NCBI GenBank assembly: GCA_963826515.1
Contig: CAWGXI010000002.1
Location: 620,001-684,000, forward strand
Direction of reading: 5' to 3'
DNA: 64,000 nucleotides
From: DATFVJ01 sp963826515
Lineage (GTDB): Bacteria > Actinomycetota > Actinomycetes > Streptosporangiales > Streptosporangiaceae
Part shown: piece by piece, positions 26,180-34,684 of the stretch
Layout: each line of letters opens with the position of its first letter
Position numbering within the stretch: position 1 is the stretch's first letter
The notes under the pieces: model-generated
Told to the model about the DNA's origin: nothing
The model's input: the letters and a program-made list of their open reading frames with translations, nothing else
Database searches by the model: none
Made by a program: the position numbers and the translations under genes

Positions 26180-26527
26180 TCATGGCCCCTGCGGACGCCA
26201 CGTTCCATCGCGGATGGCCTGCTCCCTTCGTACGCGGTAGGCCTTGCGGCCGGCACCGGCTTGCCTGGTCGCGGACCAGCTCTCGGCGGCGTTGCTGCTC
26301 ATCCCCCAGCGGGCGCCGAGCACGGCTACAGAAGCAAGGCCGGCCAGGGACGCGACCAGCGCCAAGATGCTCAAGACGTGAAGGACTCGATGATGCCTGG
26401 TGTACGTCTGCAGTTCGAGGACACCGACGACGTGCGCCAGGATGACCAGCATGAGCCGCTGCAAAACCCGCTGGCGGCGCCGCCGAAGCTGGTAGAGCGC
26501 CTCTTCGTGGTCGGACCAGATCATCAT
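26180..26527 (-). CDS. hypothetical membrane protein
   Basis: A 115-residue basic protein. Residues 1-25 are polar/basic (SDHEEALYQLRRRRQRVLQ), two hydrophobic stretches follow at about 25-42 and 48-75 (VLHVLSILALVASLAGLA), and the tail is basic. Composition is protein-like but no family was recognised. It could be a real small gene or decayed sequence next to the methyltransferase relic. Confidence 0.4.
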   Translation of the reverse strand: MMIWSDHEEALYQLRRRRQRVLQRLMLVILAHVVGVLELQTYTRHHRVLHVLSILALVASLAGLASVAVLGARWGMSSNAAESWSATRQAGAGRKAYRVRREQAIRDGTWRPQGP

Positions 26528-27106
26528 CCCTCGCCGGTCTCAAGCGGAGGCCCGCGATAAACCACCAGAGTAGCGTCCCGGTTCCCGCGACCGCGCCCGG
26601 GATCGTTCATGCCTGGTCATACTCGTCGTCGTGAAGCGGGACGATGGGCCGTTCGCCTTCCCGCCCGGCGGTGCCCGGCCGAGCCACTGGCAGATCCCGC
26701 ACCGGGCATCGGTGTGCCCATGGCGTAATTGGAGTCCGGTTCCGACGGCGAGCTCCTCGGCCAGCCCGAACCGGGCCATGAACGCCGGGATCGACAAACA
26801 CGATGAGCCCGGCAATCCGGCCGGTCGTCCGGCCCGTCGTCTGGCCAGGGCTCCAGCCAGACCGGTCCCGCCACCGGCTCACCGAGATCGCCGGTGTCCT
26901 AACCCGCCATCAGTCGCTCGAAGGCCGCCGAATCACCCCGGCTGGCAGAGGCCAGCAGCTCCGGCCCGGGCGGCGCGTCCACGTCGTCCACACGTTCACA
27001 CGTTCACACGTTCACACGTTCACCAGCGGATCAGCGGCGCGCGGCGGGGACGGCACACCTTCAGGCGGCATGCAGGAGGCAAGTCGGGGAGTTCGCCGCC
27101 AGCTGG
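26528..27106. other. intergenic region with an 8-bp minisatellite
   Basis: About 580 bases with no gene I can support. Frames on either strand are open because of base composition, but none has a family match. The octamer ACACGTTC is repeated about four times at 26990-27021. Confidence 0.5.
26990..27021 (+). repeat. 8-bp tandem repeat (ACACGTTC)x4
   Basis: Four head-to-tail copies of ACACGTTC are directly visible; a diverged copy (CCACGTCGTCC) precedes them. No role is known. Confidence 0.85.
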
Positions 27107-27507
27107 TCAGGCCGGCGGGGCGAAAAGCTCAAGGGCGATGTTGCCGGGGTCGCGGAACGACAGGCCAGAGCCGTAGCCGGCGTCGACGATGCCGCCGTGG
27201 GCGACGCCGGGCTCATCGAGGCGGGCTGCCCATTCGACGAGCCCGTCGCGGCTGGCGCAGCCGAACGCGATGTGATCCAGGCCCGGCTTGCGCTCATCGA
27301 ACGGCGCGTCGCTGGCCAGATCCGGGAAGCCGTGCAGCCCGAGCAGCGTGTTGCCGAGCTGGTAGTGATGTGCCGGAACGGGCCGGTGTCCTCGTCGAGG
27401 ACCGGTTTGACACCGAGGACATTGGTGTACCAGGCCTCGCTGGCGGCGAGGTCTGTCACGGTCACGGCGACGTGTGAGACGGCGGGAATGGTTGCCGGGA
27501 TGGCCAC
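27107..27507 (-). pseudogene. VOC-family protein, frameshifted
   Basis: A single glyoxalase-like domain. The first part (AIPATIPAVSHVAVTVTDLA, WYTNVLGVKPVLDEDTGPFR) begins at GTG 27507 behind AAGGAGAATT. From about 27370 the reading continues in another frame (YQLGNTLLGLHGFPDLA, KPGLDHIAFGCASRDGL, GSGLSFRDPGNIALELFAPP) to the stop at 27107. The span of 401 bases is one short of a multiple of three, explained by a lost C (CGGCACATCAC for CGGCACCATCAC). Everything else is intact, so this may be a sequencing error. Confidence 0.8.
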
Positions 27508-27759
27508 AGTAATTCTCCTTACCATCGGTTCTGCACGCCGCTCCCGGGCGTTGCCAGCACGTTAGGTGGCCGGGCCTGCCGGTGCGGACACCGGCTGAGG
27601 TGAGGCCGGCGGCGCGCTTCGCCGCCGTTTGGCTAGGGCATCTACCCCCGATGCATGAGGAACCAGCCGGAATGGGGTGCCAGAGTCGGTCCCGGTCAAA
27701 CCCTTCCTAGTGCCGGCGGAGCCCGCCGCCGCCTCCGGACATCCGGGAGTTGAGATGAT

Positions 27760-29157
27760 ATGACGGCGATAGGCGGTCGGGATCTGGACAGCCTGCGCGA
27801 ACGGCTGTCCGGCCGGGTGATCACGGCCACCGACAGCGACTACGACCGGGCACGATCGGTCTGGAACGGCGCCATCAACCATCGTCCGGCCATCGTCGCG
27901 CGCTGCGGCGACCCAGCCGACGTGGCCGCCGCGATCAGCTTCGCCCGGGGCGCAGACCTGGAGATCTCGGTGCGCGGCGGCGCCCACAACTTCGGTGGCG
28001 CCTCGGTGGGGGACGACGGGCTGACCATCGACCTCAGCCCGCTACGTCACATCTCTGTCGATCCGTCGGCGCGCACCGCCCGGTGCGGTGGGGGCGCCAC
28101 CTGGGCACAACTGGACGCCGCTACTCAGGCCCACGGCCTGGCCACGCCAGGTGGCACCATCAGCCACACCGGGGTCGGCGGCCTGACTCTCGGCGGCGGA
28201 TTCGGGTGGCTCAGCCACCAGTTCGGGCTGAGCTGCGACAACCTGATATCCGCCGAACTGGTCACCGCCGAAGGGGCGATCCTGCGCACCTCGGCCGATG
28301 AGCGCCCCGACCTGTTCTGGGCGTTGCGCGGCGGCGGTGGCAACTTCGGGGTCGTCACCGAGTTCGAGTTCCAGCTGCACCCGGTAGGGCCGCTCGTTCA
28401 GCTTGGCCTGTTCTTCTGGGGCCTCGACGACGGCCCCGGCGCGCTCGCGGTCGCCCAGCAGGTCACCGCGGCCCTACCGGATCGGATGGGCGCGATTATC
28501 GCCGCGATCAACGCCCCGCCCGCGCCGTTCGTGCCAGACAGGCACCGCCTCCAGCCCGGCTACGCGCTGATAGTCGCGGGGTTCGGGGCCGACGCGGCGC
28601 ACGCCCGGCTGGCCGAGCACGTGCGCACTGCCTTGCCTCCGCTGTTCGAGTTCGTGACCCCCATCCCCTACGTGGAGCTGCAGCACATGCTCGACGAATC
28701 CGCACCGTGGGGGATCCTGGCTTATGAGAAGGCGCTGTATCTCGACAGCCTGTCCGCAGAGGTGATCACGGCAATCACCGATCGCGTCCCTGCCAAGCGG
28801 TCCCCGATGTCACAGGTGCTTGCCTTCCCGATGAGCGGCGCCTGCTGCGAGGTCCCCGACGATGCGACCGCATTCGGCGGCTCGCGCGCCCCCGGCATCG
28901 TGATTGGTTTCGCCGCCGTCGCACCAGAACCGGCGCTGCTCGCCGCCGACCGAGACTGGGTGCGCCAGTCCTGTGAGCGGTTGCTGCCGCACGCTACCGG
29001 GCCCGGCAGCTACGTCAACTTCATGACTGAATACGAGACTGACCGGGTCCGCGCCAGCTACGGACCGGCCAAGTACCAACGGCTAGCCAAGGTCAAATAC
29101 CGCTACGATCCAGACAACATCTTCCACCGCAACCCCAACATCAGCCCAGCGGGATGA
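27760..29157 (+). CDS. FAD-binding (berberine-bridge-enzyme-like) oxidoreductase
   Basis: A 465-residue PCMH/VAO-type flavoprotein. The FAD domain shows VRGGAHNFGGAS with His76 and GLSCDNL with Cys159, the two residues that carry bicovalent FAD in this family. The glycine-rich GGTISHTGVGGLTLGGGFGW lies between them. The C-terminal BBE segment YGPAKYQRLAKVKYRYDPDNIFHRN is complete. Such enzymes oxidise sugars, alcohols or secondary-metabolite intermediates with O2; the substrate is unknown. The gene stands alone. Confidence 0.9.
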   Translation: MTAIGGRDLDSLRERLSGRVITATDSDYDRARSVWNGAINHRPAIVARCGDPADVAAAISFARGADLEISVRGGAHNFGGASVGDDGLTIDLSPLRHISVDPSARTARCGGGATWAQLDAATQAHGLATPGGTISHTGVGGLTLGGGFGWLSHQFGLSCDNLISAELVTAEGAILRTSADERPDLFWALRGGGGNFGVVTEFEFQLHPVGPLVQLGLFFWGLDDGPGALAVAQQVTAALPDRMGAIIAAINAPPAPFVPDRHRLQPGYALIVAGFGADAAHARLAEHVRTALPPLFEFVTPIPYVELQHMLDESAPWGILAYEKALYLDSLSAEVITAITDRVPAKRSPMSQVLAFPMSGACCEVPDDATAFGGSRAPGIVIGFAAVAPEPALLAADRDWVRQSCERLLPHATGPGSYVNFMTEYETDRVRASYGPAKYQRLAKVKYRYDPDNIFHRNPNISPAG

Positions 29158-29293
29158 ATCGCAGCAGGCGGCGGCCCATTCGCAGTCCTTAGGACGGGCG
29201 GCGTTCGCGCGGCCTCGTTCATGGGCCGCACCGGCTGCCGTGGCGGGGAAGCGGCGGCAGCGAAGCCGCGGCAGGGAAACGGAGCAGGTGAAT

Positions 29294-29488
29294 ATGTTCT
29301 ACAGGCTCGCGGCCTGGTGGCAGCAGCAGCGCGTCCGGTGGCACTCGCTCACCTGCGTGTGCCGCAAGTGCCTGGCGGCCGATCAGTACGCTTGTGGCCA
29401 CGTCAGCGGCAGGCTGGTGAGCAGGCGCGCGCTGCGGCGGATGGAAGCCGGCCGACGGCGTTCGCCCCGTTCGGCAGGCTGCGGCTAG
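29294..29488 (+). CDS. small cysteine-containing hypothetical protein
   Basis: About 64 residues starting MFYRLAAWWQQQRVRWHSLT, then CVCRKCLAADQYACGH, a possible zinc-binding Cys/His cluster, then a basic tail. GGAG lies 9 bases before the ATG. No family was recognised. Confidence 0.4.
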   Translation: MFYRLAAWWQQQRVRWHSLTCVCRKCLAADQYACGHVSGRLVSRRALRRMEAGRRRSPRSAGCG

Positions 29489-29882
29489 CGCGTCCCCGGC
29501 TGCAACCCGCCGCACCCCCGGCGCGTTCCGGCGCGGTCATACCTGCGCCACCACCCGTCTGGACGGGCAATATGGCACGCGGGTGTTCCAGGGCCGATTC
29601 GCCCGCGAAACGCCGGGCCATCGGCGCGCCGGCCGGAGAATCCGGCGAGCGCTTTCCATCCTCTGGATATGGTTCCGAATATTTCGCGCGGTGCACGGCC
29701 ACCACGCGAGCCGGACTCCTACTTGCGCAGGCGGGTACTCGTCTTCGGGGGTGGCCTTGGCCTTCTCGGGCTACAGCCAGACAGAAGTGTTCGCACTGCG
29801 CTAGCGCAACAGCCCACGACGGTCAAATCACGGTTCTGCAGGCGGCGTTGCCGGGCGACGCCGAGGGAGGGCGCGGGGTGGG
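29489..29882. other. intergenic region with decayed coding sequence
   Basis: About 390 bases. A plus-strand frame near 29720-29775 reads LRRRVLVFGGGLGLLGL, like the start of a membrane protein, and then breaks down. No intact gene. Confidence 0.35.
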
Positions 29883-30563
29883 TTAAGTCAGCAGGCGGAC
29901 CAGGCCGCTGATCGCCATGTAGGCGCCGACGAAGATGGCGACGGCCGCCATAAGCTGCCGCGCGTGGCTCATCAGCCAGTTCTGGGTGTGCAGGAGCCGC
30001 GCCTTGGTGTCCTCGGGCCTGAACTCCAGGAACGCGAACGGAATGATGACCAGGGAGAACTCGATGAGGACGAAGACAACCACGGCCACGGCCTGCGTCG
30101 CCGTTGACGACGTCCCCGTGACCAGGTCGTGCAGCGCGGTGATATAGGTCGCGCCCGGCGTGCCGGCCACCGCGCCGATCAGTACGGCGAGCCCGAACCG
30201 TGGCTCACGCAGAACTCGCTGCGCCCAGCCATCCTTCTTCGGCGGTTGCGCTGCCCCAGCCGGGGCCGCTGCCTTCCGCCGGCCATGCAGCCGGCCGGTC
30301 GCGACGAGCACGCCGACGGCAATAAGCGGCACCCCGAGAACCAGGTCGAGGCCCGCGCTGGCGGAGCCTTGGGTCTGGACGGCATCGGCCTTGAAGACGA
30401 ATACGTCCAGCATCCCGATCGCCAGGGCCACGCCCATACCGCCAAGCAAGAAGCACGCGAACATCAGCCGCGGCCGCGCGTTTTCAATCAGCAGCAGATC
30501 AATGGCGAAGAGCTTCGGATTCAGCGCCGAAAGGACCGCGAGCGCGAAGAACGTCCCGGTCAT
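29883..30563 (-). CDS. GAP-family (Sap, sulfolipid-1-addressing-like) membrane protein
   Basis: A 226-residue, six-helix membrane protein of the GAP/Sap family (PF11139-like), named for mycobacterial proteins implicated in glycolipid export. The typical first helix FALAVLSALNPKLFAIDLLL and the later GTPGATYITALHDLVTG are present, with a basic cytoplasmic loop in the middle. ATG 30563 is chosen since family similarity starts there. A WS/DGAT gene lies upstream on the same strand, consistent with a lipid role, but that link is only suggestive. Confidence 0.78.
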   Translation of the reverse strand: MTGTFFALAVLSALNPKLFAIDLLLIENARPRLMFACFLLGGMGVALAIGMLDVFVFKADAVQTQGSASAGLDLVLGVPLIAVGVLVATGRLHGRRKAAAPAGAAQPPKKDGWAQRVLREPRFGLAVLIGAVAGTPGATYITALHDLVTGTSSTATQAVAVVVFVLIEFSLVIIPFAFLEFRPEDTKARLLHTQNWLMSHARQLMAAVAIFVGAYMAISGLVRLLT

Positions 30564-30924
30564 CGCCGATCGACCGCACCCGGCTTGTACTCGGCCAGTC
30601 CCATCCACGGCTCCAAAGGGCGACTGGACGTCACATCCGCGCCGCCAGCCGCCTTCCAGTCGCCTTCGAGCAAACCCGATCACCGCCGCGGCGTCGTCAC
30701 CCGCCGCGGGTGGAAGCCAAGCCAGCAGCCGGCACCCACGGAGGCTTTGGACGCGCGTCTGGCCTGGCCGTGGTTCTCCCGGATCTTGTGCCCGCAGCAA
30801 GGACGGCGGTTCGGCTCGTGCATAACCTCACTCGCGGTCCCTGCAGGTCAGATGGCTCTCACCGCGAGCTGCCGCGCGGCGGGCAGACATGGCCGCCGCG
30901 GCGGCGGCCTGGCTCACCGTTGCG
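30564..30924. other. intergenic region
   Basis: About 360 bases between the WS/DGAT stop and the GAP-family start, both on the minus strand. No gene or clear terminator was recognised. Confidence 0.3.
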
Positions 30925-32346
30925 TCAAGGCTGGCCGTCGCTGGCCCCTGCTGCCCGGATGCGGCGCTCGGCGGCGTCCAGGAGCTCGGACACGCCCTCC
31001 TCGATGCCACGGGCCAGCACCTCGAGGTCTGGATTTGTGCCGTAGTCACCGGTGATCCCGAATGTGACGTTACCGCAGTAAGTGAAGATCGAAACCCCGG
31101 TGCGGACCGTGGTGGCGATCGGGACGTAGGGGATGATCTCCACGAGCCGGCGGCCGATCCCGTAGAGCGGCTGGCGCGGACCAGGGATATTGGTGGTGAC
31201 CGTAACGATCTCGTGCTGGTGCAGCCCGTAGACGAGCCGGACTGCCCGCGACATCACCGGGAACGGGGTGTAGCGGCCCAGTGAGACAAGCGCCTCCCCG
31301 ACCATCGATTCCTTGCTCGCTTTTAGAGCCGACAGCTGGGACTGGACGGCTGCGAGCCGGTCGACCGGGTCGGCAATATGAACGGGCAGATTCGCCAGCA
31401 CCGCCGACACCCGGTTCTCGTAGACGCTCTCGTGGCCTGCGCCCCGAACGGAAACAGGTACTAGCGACGGGACCATATGCGGTTCAGGGTGCTCACCGCG
31501 GGCGAGCAGGAGCGTACGGAAGCCGCCGCTGATCGCGGCAAGCACGACGTCGTTCACGGTGCCGCCAAGCTCCCGCTTGATCGTCTTGACGTCATCGAGC
31601 GACGCCCGCGCCCAGGTGTACCGCCGTTGCTGGCTGATGGGCCCGCTCAGCGACGACCCAGTGGCCGGCCACATCGATGGGGCCAGCTTCACCATGGCCC
31701 GCACTGTGCCGGCTGCCTGCCGGACCGCGCGGCCGGGATGGGTCACGGCGTCGCTCAGCGCGGAGGCTTCCCGTACCGGAAGCAGCACCATGTCCATTGC
31801 CGCCTGCGCGGCGAGCCAGAGGGGGGACGGCTCCGCGGGCACAGTCCAGCTATCTGCGGCGGGTGGCGGGGTTTCTGGGGACATGTCATAGATCACGCGA
31901 AACTGGTCGCCGGCTGTGACCCCGTCGACCATGCAGTGATGCATCTTTGAGATCAGCGCCCACCGACGGTGGGCGAGCCCCTCGACGAGCCAGTACTCCC
32001 ACAGCGGGTAGTCGCGGTCGAGCCGCTGGCCCATCACCCGCGCCATCAACTGGCTGAGCTGCTGGTCTCCGCCGGGTTCCGGCACGGCGGTCCGCCGGAG
32101 GTGGTAGCGCAGGTCGAAGTGCGGGTCGTCGACCCAGACCGGCCGCCCGAGGCGAAGCGGTACCGTGCGCAGCTTCTGCCGGAACCGCGGCACCAGCGGC
32201 AGCCGCCCGGCGAGGTGAGCCAGCACCTCGTCATAGGACGGTGACGGGCCTTCGAACACGGCGACCGTCGCGATCGCCATCGATGTGTGCCGGTCCTCGT
32301 CTTCCGCGTCGATGAACTGCGCGTCCAGTGGATTCAGCCGGTCCAT
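30925..32346 (-). CDS. wax ester synthase/diacylglycerol acyltransferase (WS/DGAT)
   Basis: A 473-residue acyltransferase for storage lipids. HHxxxDG is complete (His136, His137, Asp141 in SKMHHCMVDGV). Other family segments are GGTVNDVVLAAISGGFR, YENRVSAVLANLPVHIADP and TTNIPGPRQPLYGIG. ATG 32346 is preceded by GGGAGGCGTC. It is a close paralogue of the gene at 50462-51904: the first 143 residues align without gaps and the upstream 140 bases are also conserved. Orientation is opposite to that copy. Confidence 0.93.
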   Translation of the reverse strand: MDRLNPLDAQFIDAEDEDRHTSMAIATVAVFEGPSPSYDEVLAHLAGRLPLVPRFRQKLRTVPLRLGRPVWVDDPHFDLRYHLRRTAVPEPGGDQQLSQLMARVMGQRLDRDYPLWEYWLVEGLAHRRWALISKMHHCMVDGVTAGDQFRVIYDMSPETPPPAADSWTVPAEPSPLWLAAQAAMDMVLLPVREASALSDAVTHPGRAVRQAAGTVRAMVKLAPSMWPATGSSLSGPISQQRRYTWARASLDDVKTIKRELGGTVNDVVLAAISGGFRTLLLARGEHPEPHMVPSLVPVSVRGAGHESVYENRVSAVLANLPVHIADPVDRLAAVQSQLSALKASKESMVGEALVSLGRYTPFPVMSRAVRLVYGLHQHEIVTVTTNIPGPRQPLYGIGRRLVEIIPYVPIATTVRTGVSIFTYCGNVTFGITGDYGTNPDLEVLARGIEEGVSELLDAAERRIRAAGASDGQP

Positions 32347-32490
32347 GACGCCTCCCTTTCCCAAGCCGTATCGATCTCGGTCATCCGAACGCCGCTCGGC
32401 AACGGGTTGAAGATGAATTCCCTAGTGCGGATCCTAAACCGCGCTGGCTCCGGCCCGACCTTGTCGAATGGTCCCGCCGACGGGGACCTT
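32347..32490 (-). promoter_or_regulatory. conserved leader/promoter of the WS/DGAT paralogue pair
   Basis: Read on the minus strand, this segment aligns almost without gaps with 50321-50461. Both have a GGTCCCCG...CGGGACC hairpin (here 32470-32488), a shared GCCGGA block, TCATCTTCA, a GGCGTTCGG block, CCGAGATCGA and GCTTGGGA before the ribosome binding site. A promoter and/or structured 5' leader is the likeliest role. Confidence 0.55.
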
Positions 32491-33015
32491 CGGCTCTGAA
32501 TAGGACGCCCCGCAGCGTGCGTCATATCGCCACGCCACGAGAGCCCCGGCAGCGGTACCGGGCCGCTCGTGCCACGTCAGCCAGCGCACGCGGCGGTTAA
32601 CCCATTAGCCGCTCGGCGACAGGACAGGACCGGCCTTCATGCCGAAGCGCGTGGTCCGCGGCTACCGGATTGCTGCCCTGGCCGGCGCGTGCGGAAGCGG
32701 ATCCGTTGACGTTTTTTGATCAGGCCATGGCGTGCGCGACCGGCCGGCGCTTAAATGACCTCGTGCTGGGATAGAGGCGCACGGCCGGCTCCCACCCTCC
32801 ACCATGCATTCCGGCCCTGGTTCCGGTCACGGAGACATGGCGCGGCCCGGCTCGGAGCCCCGGCCGCGTGCTCGACTGGCCCGCCCCAGCCCGATTTGGC
32901 CGCGCGGCCTCCAATCCTTCGCTAATTTGCCGAACTAGTCGACTCGTCACTTCTGGTCATGGCATAATCACTCTGGGGCCATAACGAGGCCCATCATCCA
33001 AGGGGGGAACTTCAT
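32491..33015. other. intergenic region upstream of bldC
   Basis: About 520 bases between divergent genes with no recognised gene. The AT-richer stretch at 32955-32975 (GGTCATGGCATAATCACTCT) may hold the bldC promoter. Confidence 0.35.
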
Positions 33016-33231
33016 ATGCCTACACGCCTGCCCGCCACCGAATCGCTGCTCACACCAGCAGAAGTCGCGACGATGTTCCGGGTCGACCCCAAGACCGTCA
33101 CCAGGTGGGCGAAAGCCGGCAAGCTGACCTCCATCCGAACCCTCGGGGGTCACCGCAGGTACCCGGAGACCGAGGTCCGCGCCCTGCTGGCAGACCCGCG
33201 GCAAGAGGCCGAAGCCAGACACGTCGCCTGA
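33016..33231 (+). CDS. bldC: BldC-family MerR-type transcriptional regulator
   Basis: A 71-residue DNA-binding protein that is essentially a single winged helix-turn-helix: LLTPAEVATMFRVDPKTVTRWAKAGKL followed by the wing SIRTLGGHRRYPETEV. In streptomycetes BldC binds head-to-tail on direct repeats and delays sporulation. Length and sequence match well. AAGGGGGG lies before the ATG. No downstream partner; it is followed by a 21-bp minisatellite. Confidence 0.9.
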   Translation: MPTRLPATESLLTPAEVATMFRVDPKTVTRWAKAGKLTSIRTLGGHRRYPETEVRALLADPRQEAEARHVA

Positions 33232-33300
33232 CCGGGGTCACGCCGGACGTACAAGCTGTGCCGCTGCCCGCACACCCGCCACCAGCGTCGGCGGAGTGAA

Positions 33301-33420
33301 GGCGAACCACGGCGGGGTGAAGGCGAACCACGGCGGGGTGAAGGCGAACCACGGCGGGGTGAAGGCGAACCACGGCGGGGTGAAGGCGAACCGCCGCGGG
33401 GTGAAGGCGAACCCCCGGCG
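33301..33420 (+). repeat. 21-bp tandem repeat, about 5.7 units
   Basis: Unit GGCGAACCACGGCGGGGTGAA: four exact copies from 33301 to 33384, one variant at 33385-33405 and a partial copy. Because 21 is a multiple of three, each open frame shows a heptapeptide repeat, but no start or family supports translation. Confidence 0.93.
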
Positions 33421-33547
33421 GTCACCGGATCCTTCAGATCAGGCTCAGCCACGACACGGTGCTGCATGTGGGCGTCCACCCACGGCCCTCAGCGTGTGCT
33501 ACAGCTCCTGGCAGCCAAGAATGTCCGACACGACACGGATAGGCACA

Positions 33548-33715
33548 TTCCCCGCAGCTGGTTTAGCGAACACATCTGGGTACGCTCCGAGATTGCGCAG
33601 GCCGGGATCCGCGTCGGCGTCCATGATCTGCGTAACGCGAATGCATCGTGCGTCCAGTTCGCCGACGGCACCGATTTAGCGGTCGTCCAAGAGCGGCCCG
33701 GGAATTCCGGTATCC
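33548..33715 (+). pseudogene. tyrosine recombinase (phage integrase) C-terminal fragment
   Basis: The frame reads WFSEHIWVRSEIAQAGIRVG, VHDLRNANASCVQFADGTDL and AVVQERPGNS, a degraded version of the integrase box HDLRHxxAS...G.DL..VQ.RLGH. The HxxR pair survives, but LGHS is PGNS and the catalytic Tyr is missing. N-terminal domains are absent. Confidence 0.65.
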
Positions 33716-33821
33716 CGGGAATTCCGATACCTCAGCTGGAGCTGGGCGCAACCGGGGCTTTGGCCGCACCAGCTCGCCAAATACGCCGACAAGGACACCA
33801 TCGGCGGGTAGCGCAGCACGG

Positions 33822-34574
33822 TCACAGGTCCGGGGCGGCACGGGCCCGCCGGGCCCATGGCAGCGGATTGAGGGTGCCGTCGACGGTGGCTTCGGCGACA
33901 TCGGTGAGGCGCAGGTTGCCGTTACGGGCGTAGCCGCGCAACCGGGCGAAGGCCTCGGCCAGACCGACGCCGGCCCGCTCCGAGATCACGCCCTTGGCCT
34001 GCTCGATCACCACCCGGCTGGTCAGGGCACCAGACAGCTGCTCGTTCACGCGCTGGGCCTCGGCGCTGGCACGATGCTGCACGATGCTCAAAGTGGCCAG
34101 ATCCGCGAAGGCCCGGGCGACGATGACATCCGCCTCGCCCATCGGGGCCTGCGTGACGCCGAACAGGTTCAGCGCACCAAGAGTCACATCCCGCCAGCGC
34201 AGCGGCAGCGCGGACACCGACCGGAAACCGGCCCCGAGGGCAGCCTTGGAGAATGACGGCCAGCGGCCGGACCCGGCCACCAGGTCCTCGTGCTCGACCC
34301 GCTCACCGGTGCGGAAGGCGTCCAGACACGGGCCCTCCTGGGCCTGCAGCTCGAACAGCTCCAGCAACCGCATCGCCTCACTGGAAGAGGCCACCAGCCC
34401 CAAGCTGCCCTCGGCAGAGGCCAGCATCACCCCGGCGGCCGACACGCCAAGCACGTTCACGCACCGGTCCGCGAGCCCGGTCAGCAGGTCAACGATGTCA
34501 TAGTCATCGACGAGGGTGCCGGCCATCTCAACCAGCGACCGGACCACGGCGGCTTCTCGGGTCATCTCCAACAC
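33822..34574 (-). CDS. GAF and ANTAR domain regulator (copy 1)
   Basis: About 250 residues. A GAF sensor domain (about 15-160, DLLTGLADRCVNVLGVSAAG to DVTLGALNLFG) is followed by a C-terminal ANTAR RNA-binding domain (about 175-235, LTSRVVIEQAKGVISERAGV with AEAFARLRGYARNGNLRLTD). ANTAR proteins act as transcription antitermination factors. GTG 34574 follows GAGGAGGGC; ATG 34565 is an alternative. About 690 bases of this gene are almost identical, without gaps, to the copy at 62879-63628. Confidence 0.9.
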   Translation of the reverse strand: MLEMTREAAVVRSLVEMAGTLVDDYDIVDLLTGLADRCVNVLGVSAAGVMLASAEGSLGLVASSSEAMRLLELFELQAQEGPCLDAFRTGERVEHEDLVAGSGRWPSFSKAALGAGFRSVSALPLRWRDVTLGALNLFGVTQAPMGEADVIVARAFADLATLSIVQHRASAEAQRVNEQLSGALTSRVVIEQAKGVISERAGVGLAEAFARLRGYARNGNLRLTDVAEATVDGTLNPLPWARRARAAPDL

Positions 34575-34684
34575 GCCCTCCTCAGCCGGGCGGGCCCGTT
34601 CACGCCCGGCGGACGCCGGTCCAGGCCCGCGCCGTGACACCCCAGCCTAATCGTCAACCGAAGCTGGGCCAGCAGAGCCAGGCG

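Noticed and set aside
24991..26256. Long minus-strand frame opposite the 3-hydroxybenzoate hydroxylase
   Set aside because: Antisense shadow with Arg/Pro-rich composition; only its far end (25983-26170, in another frame) is protein-like.
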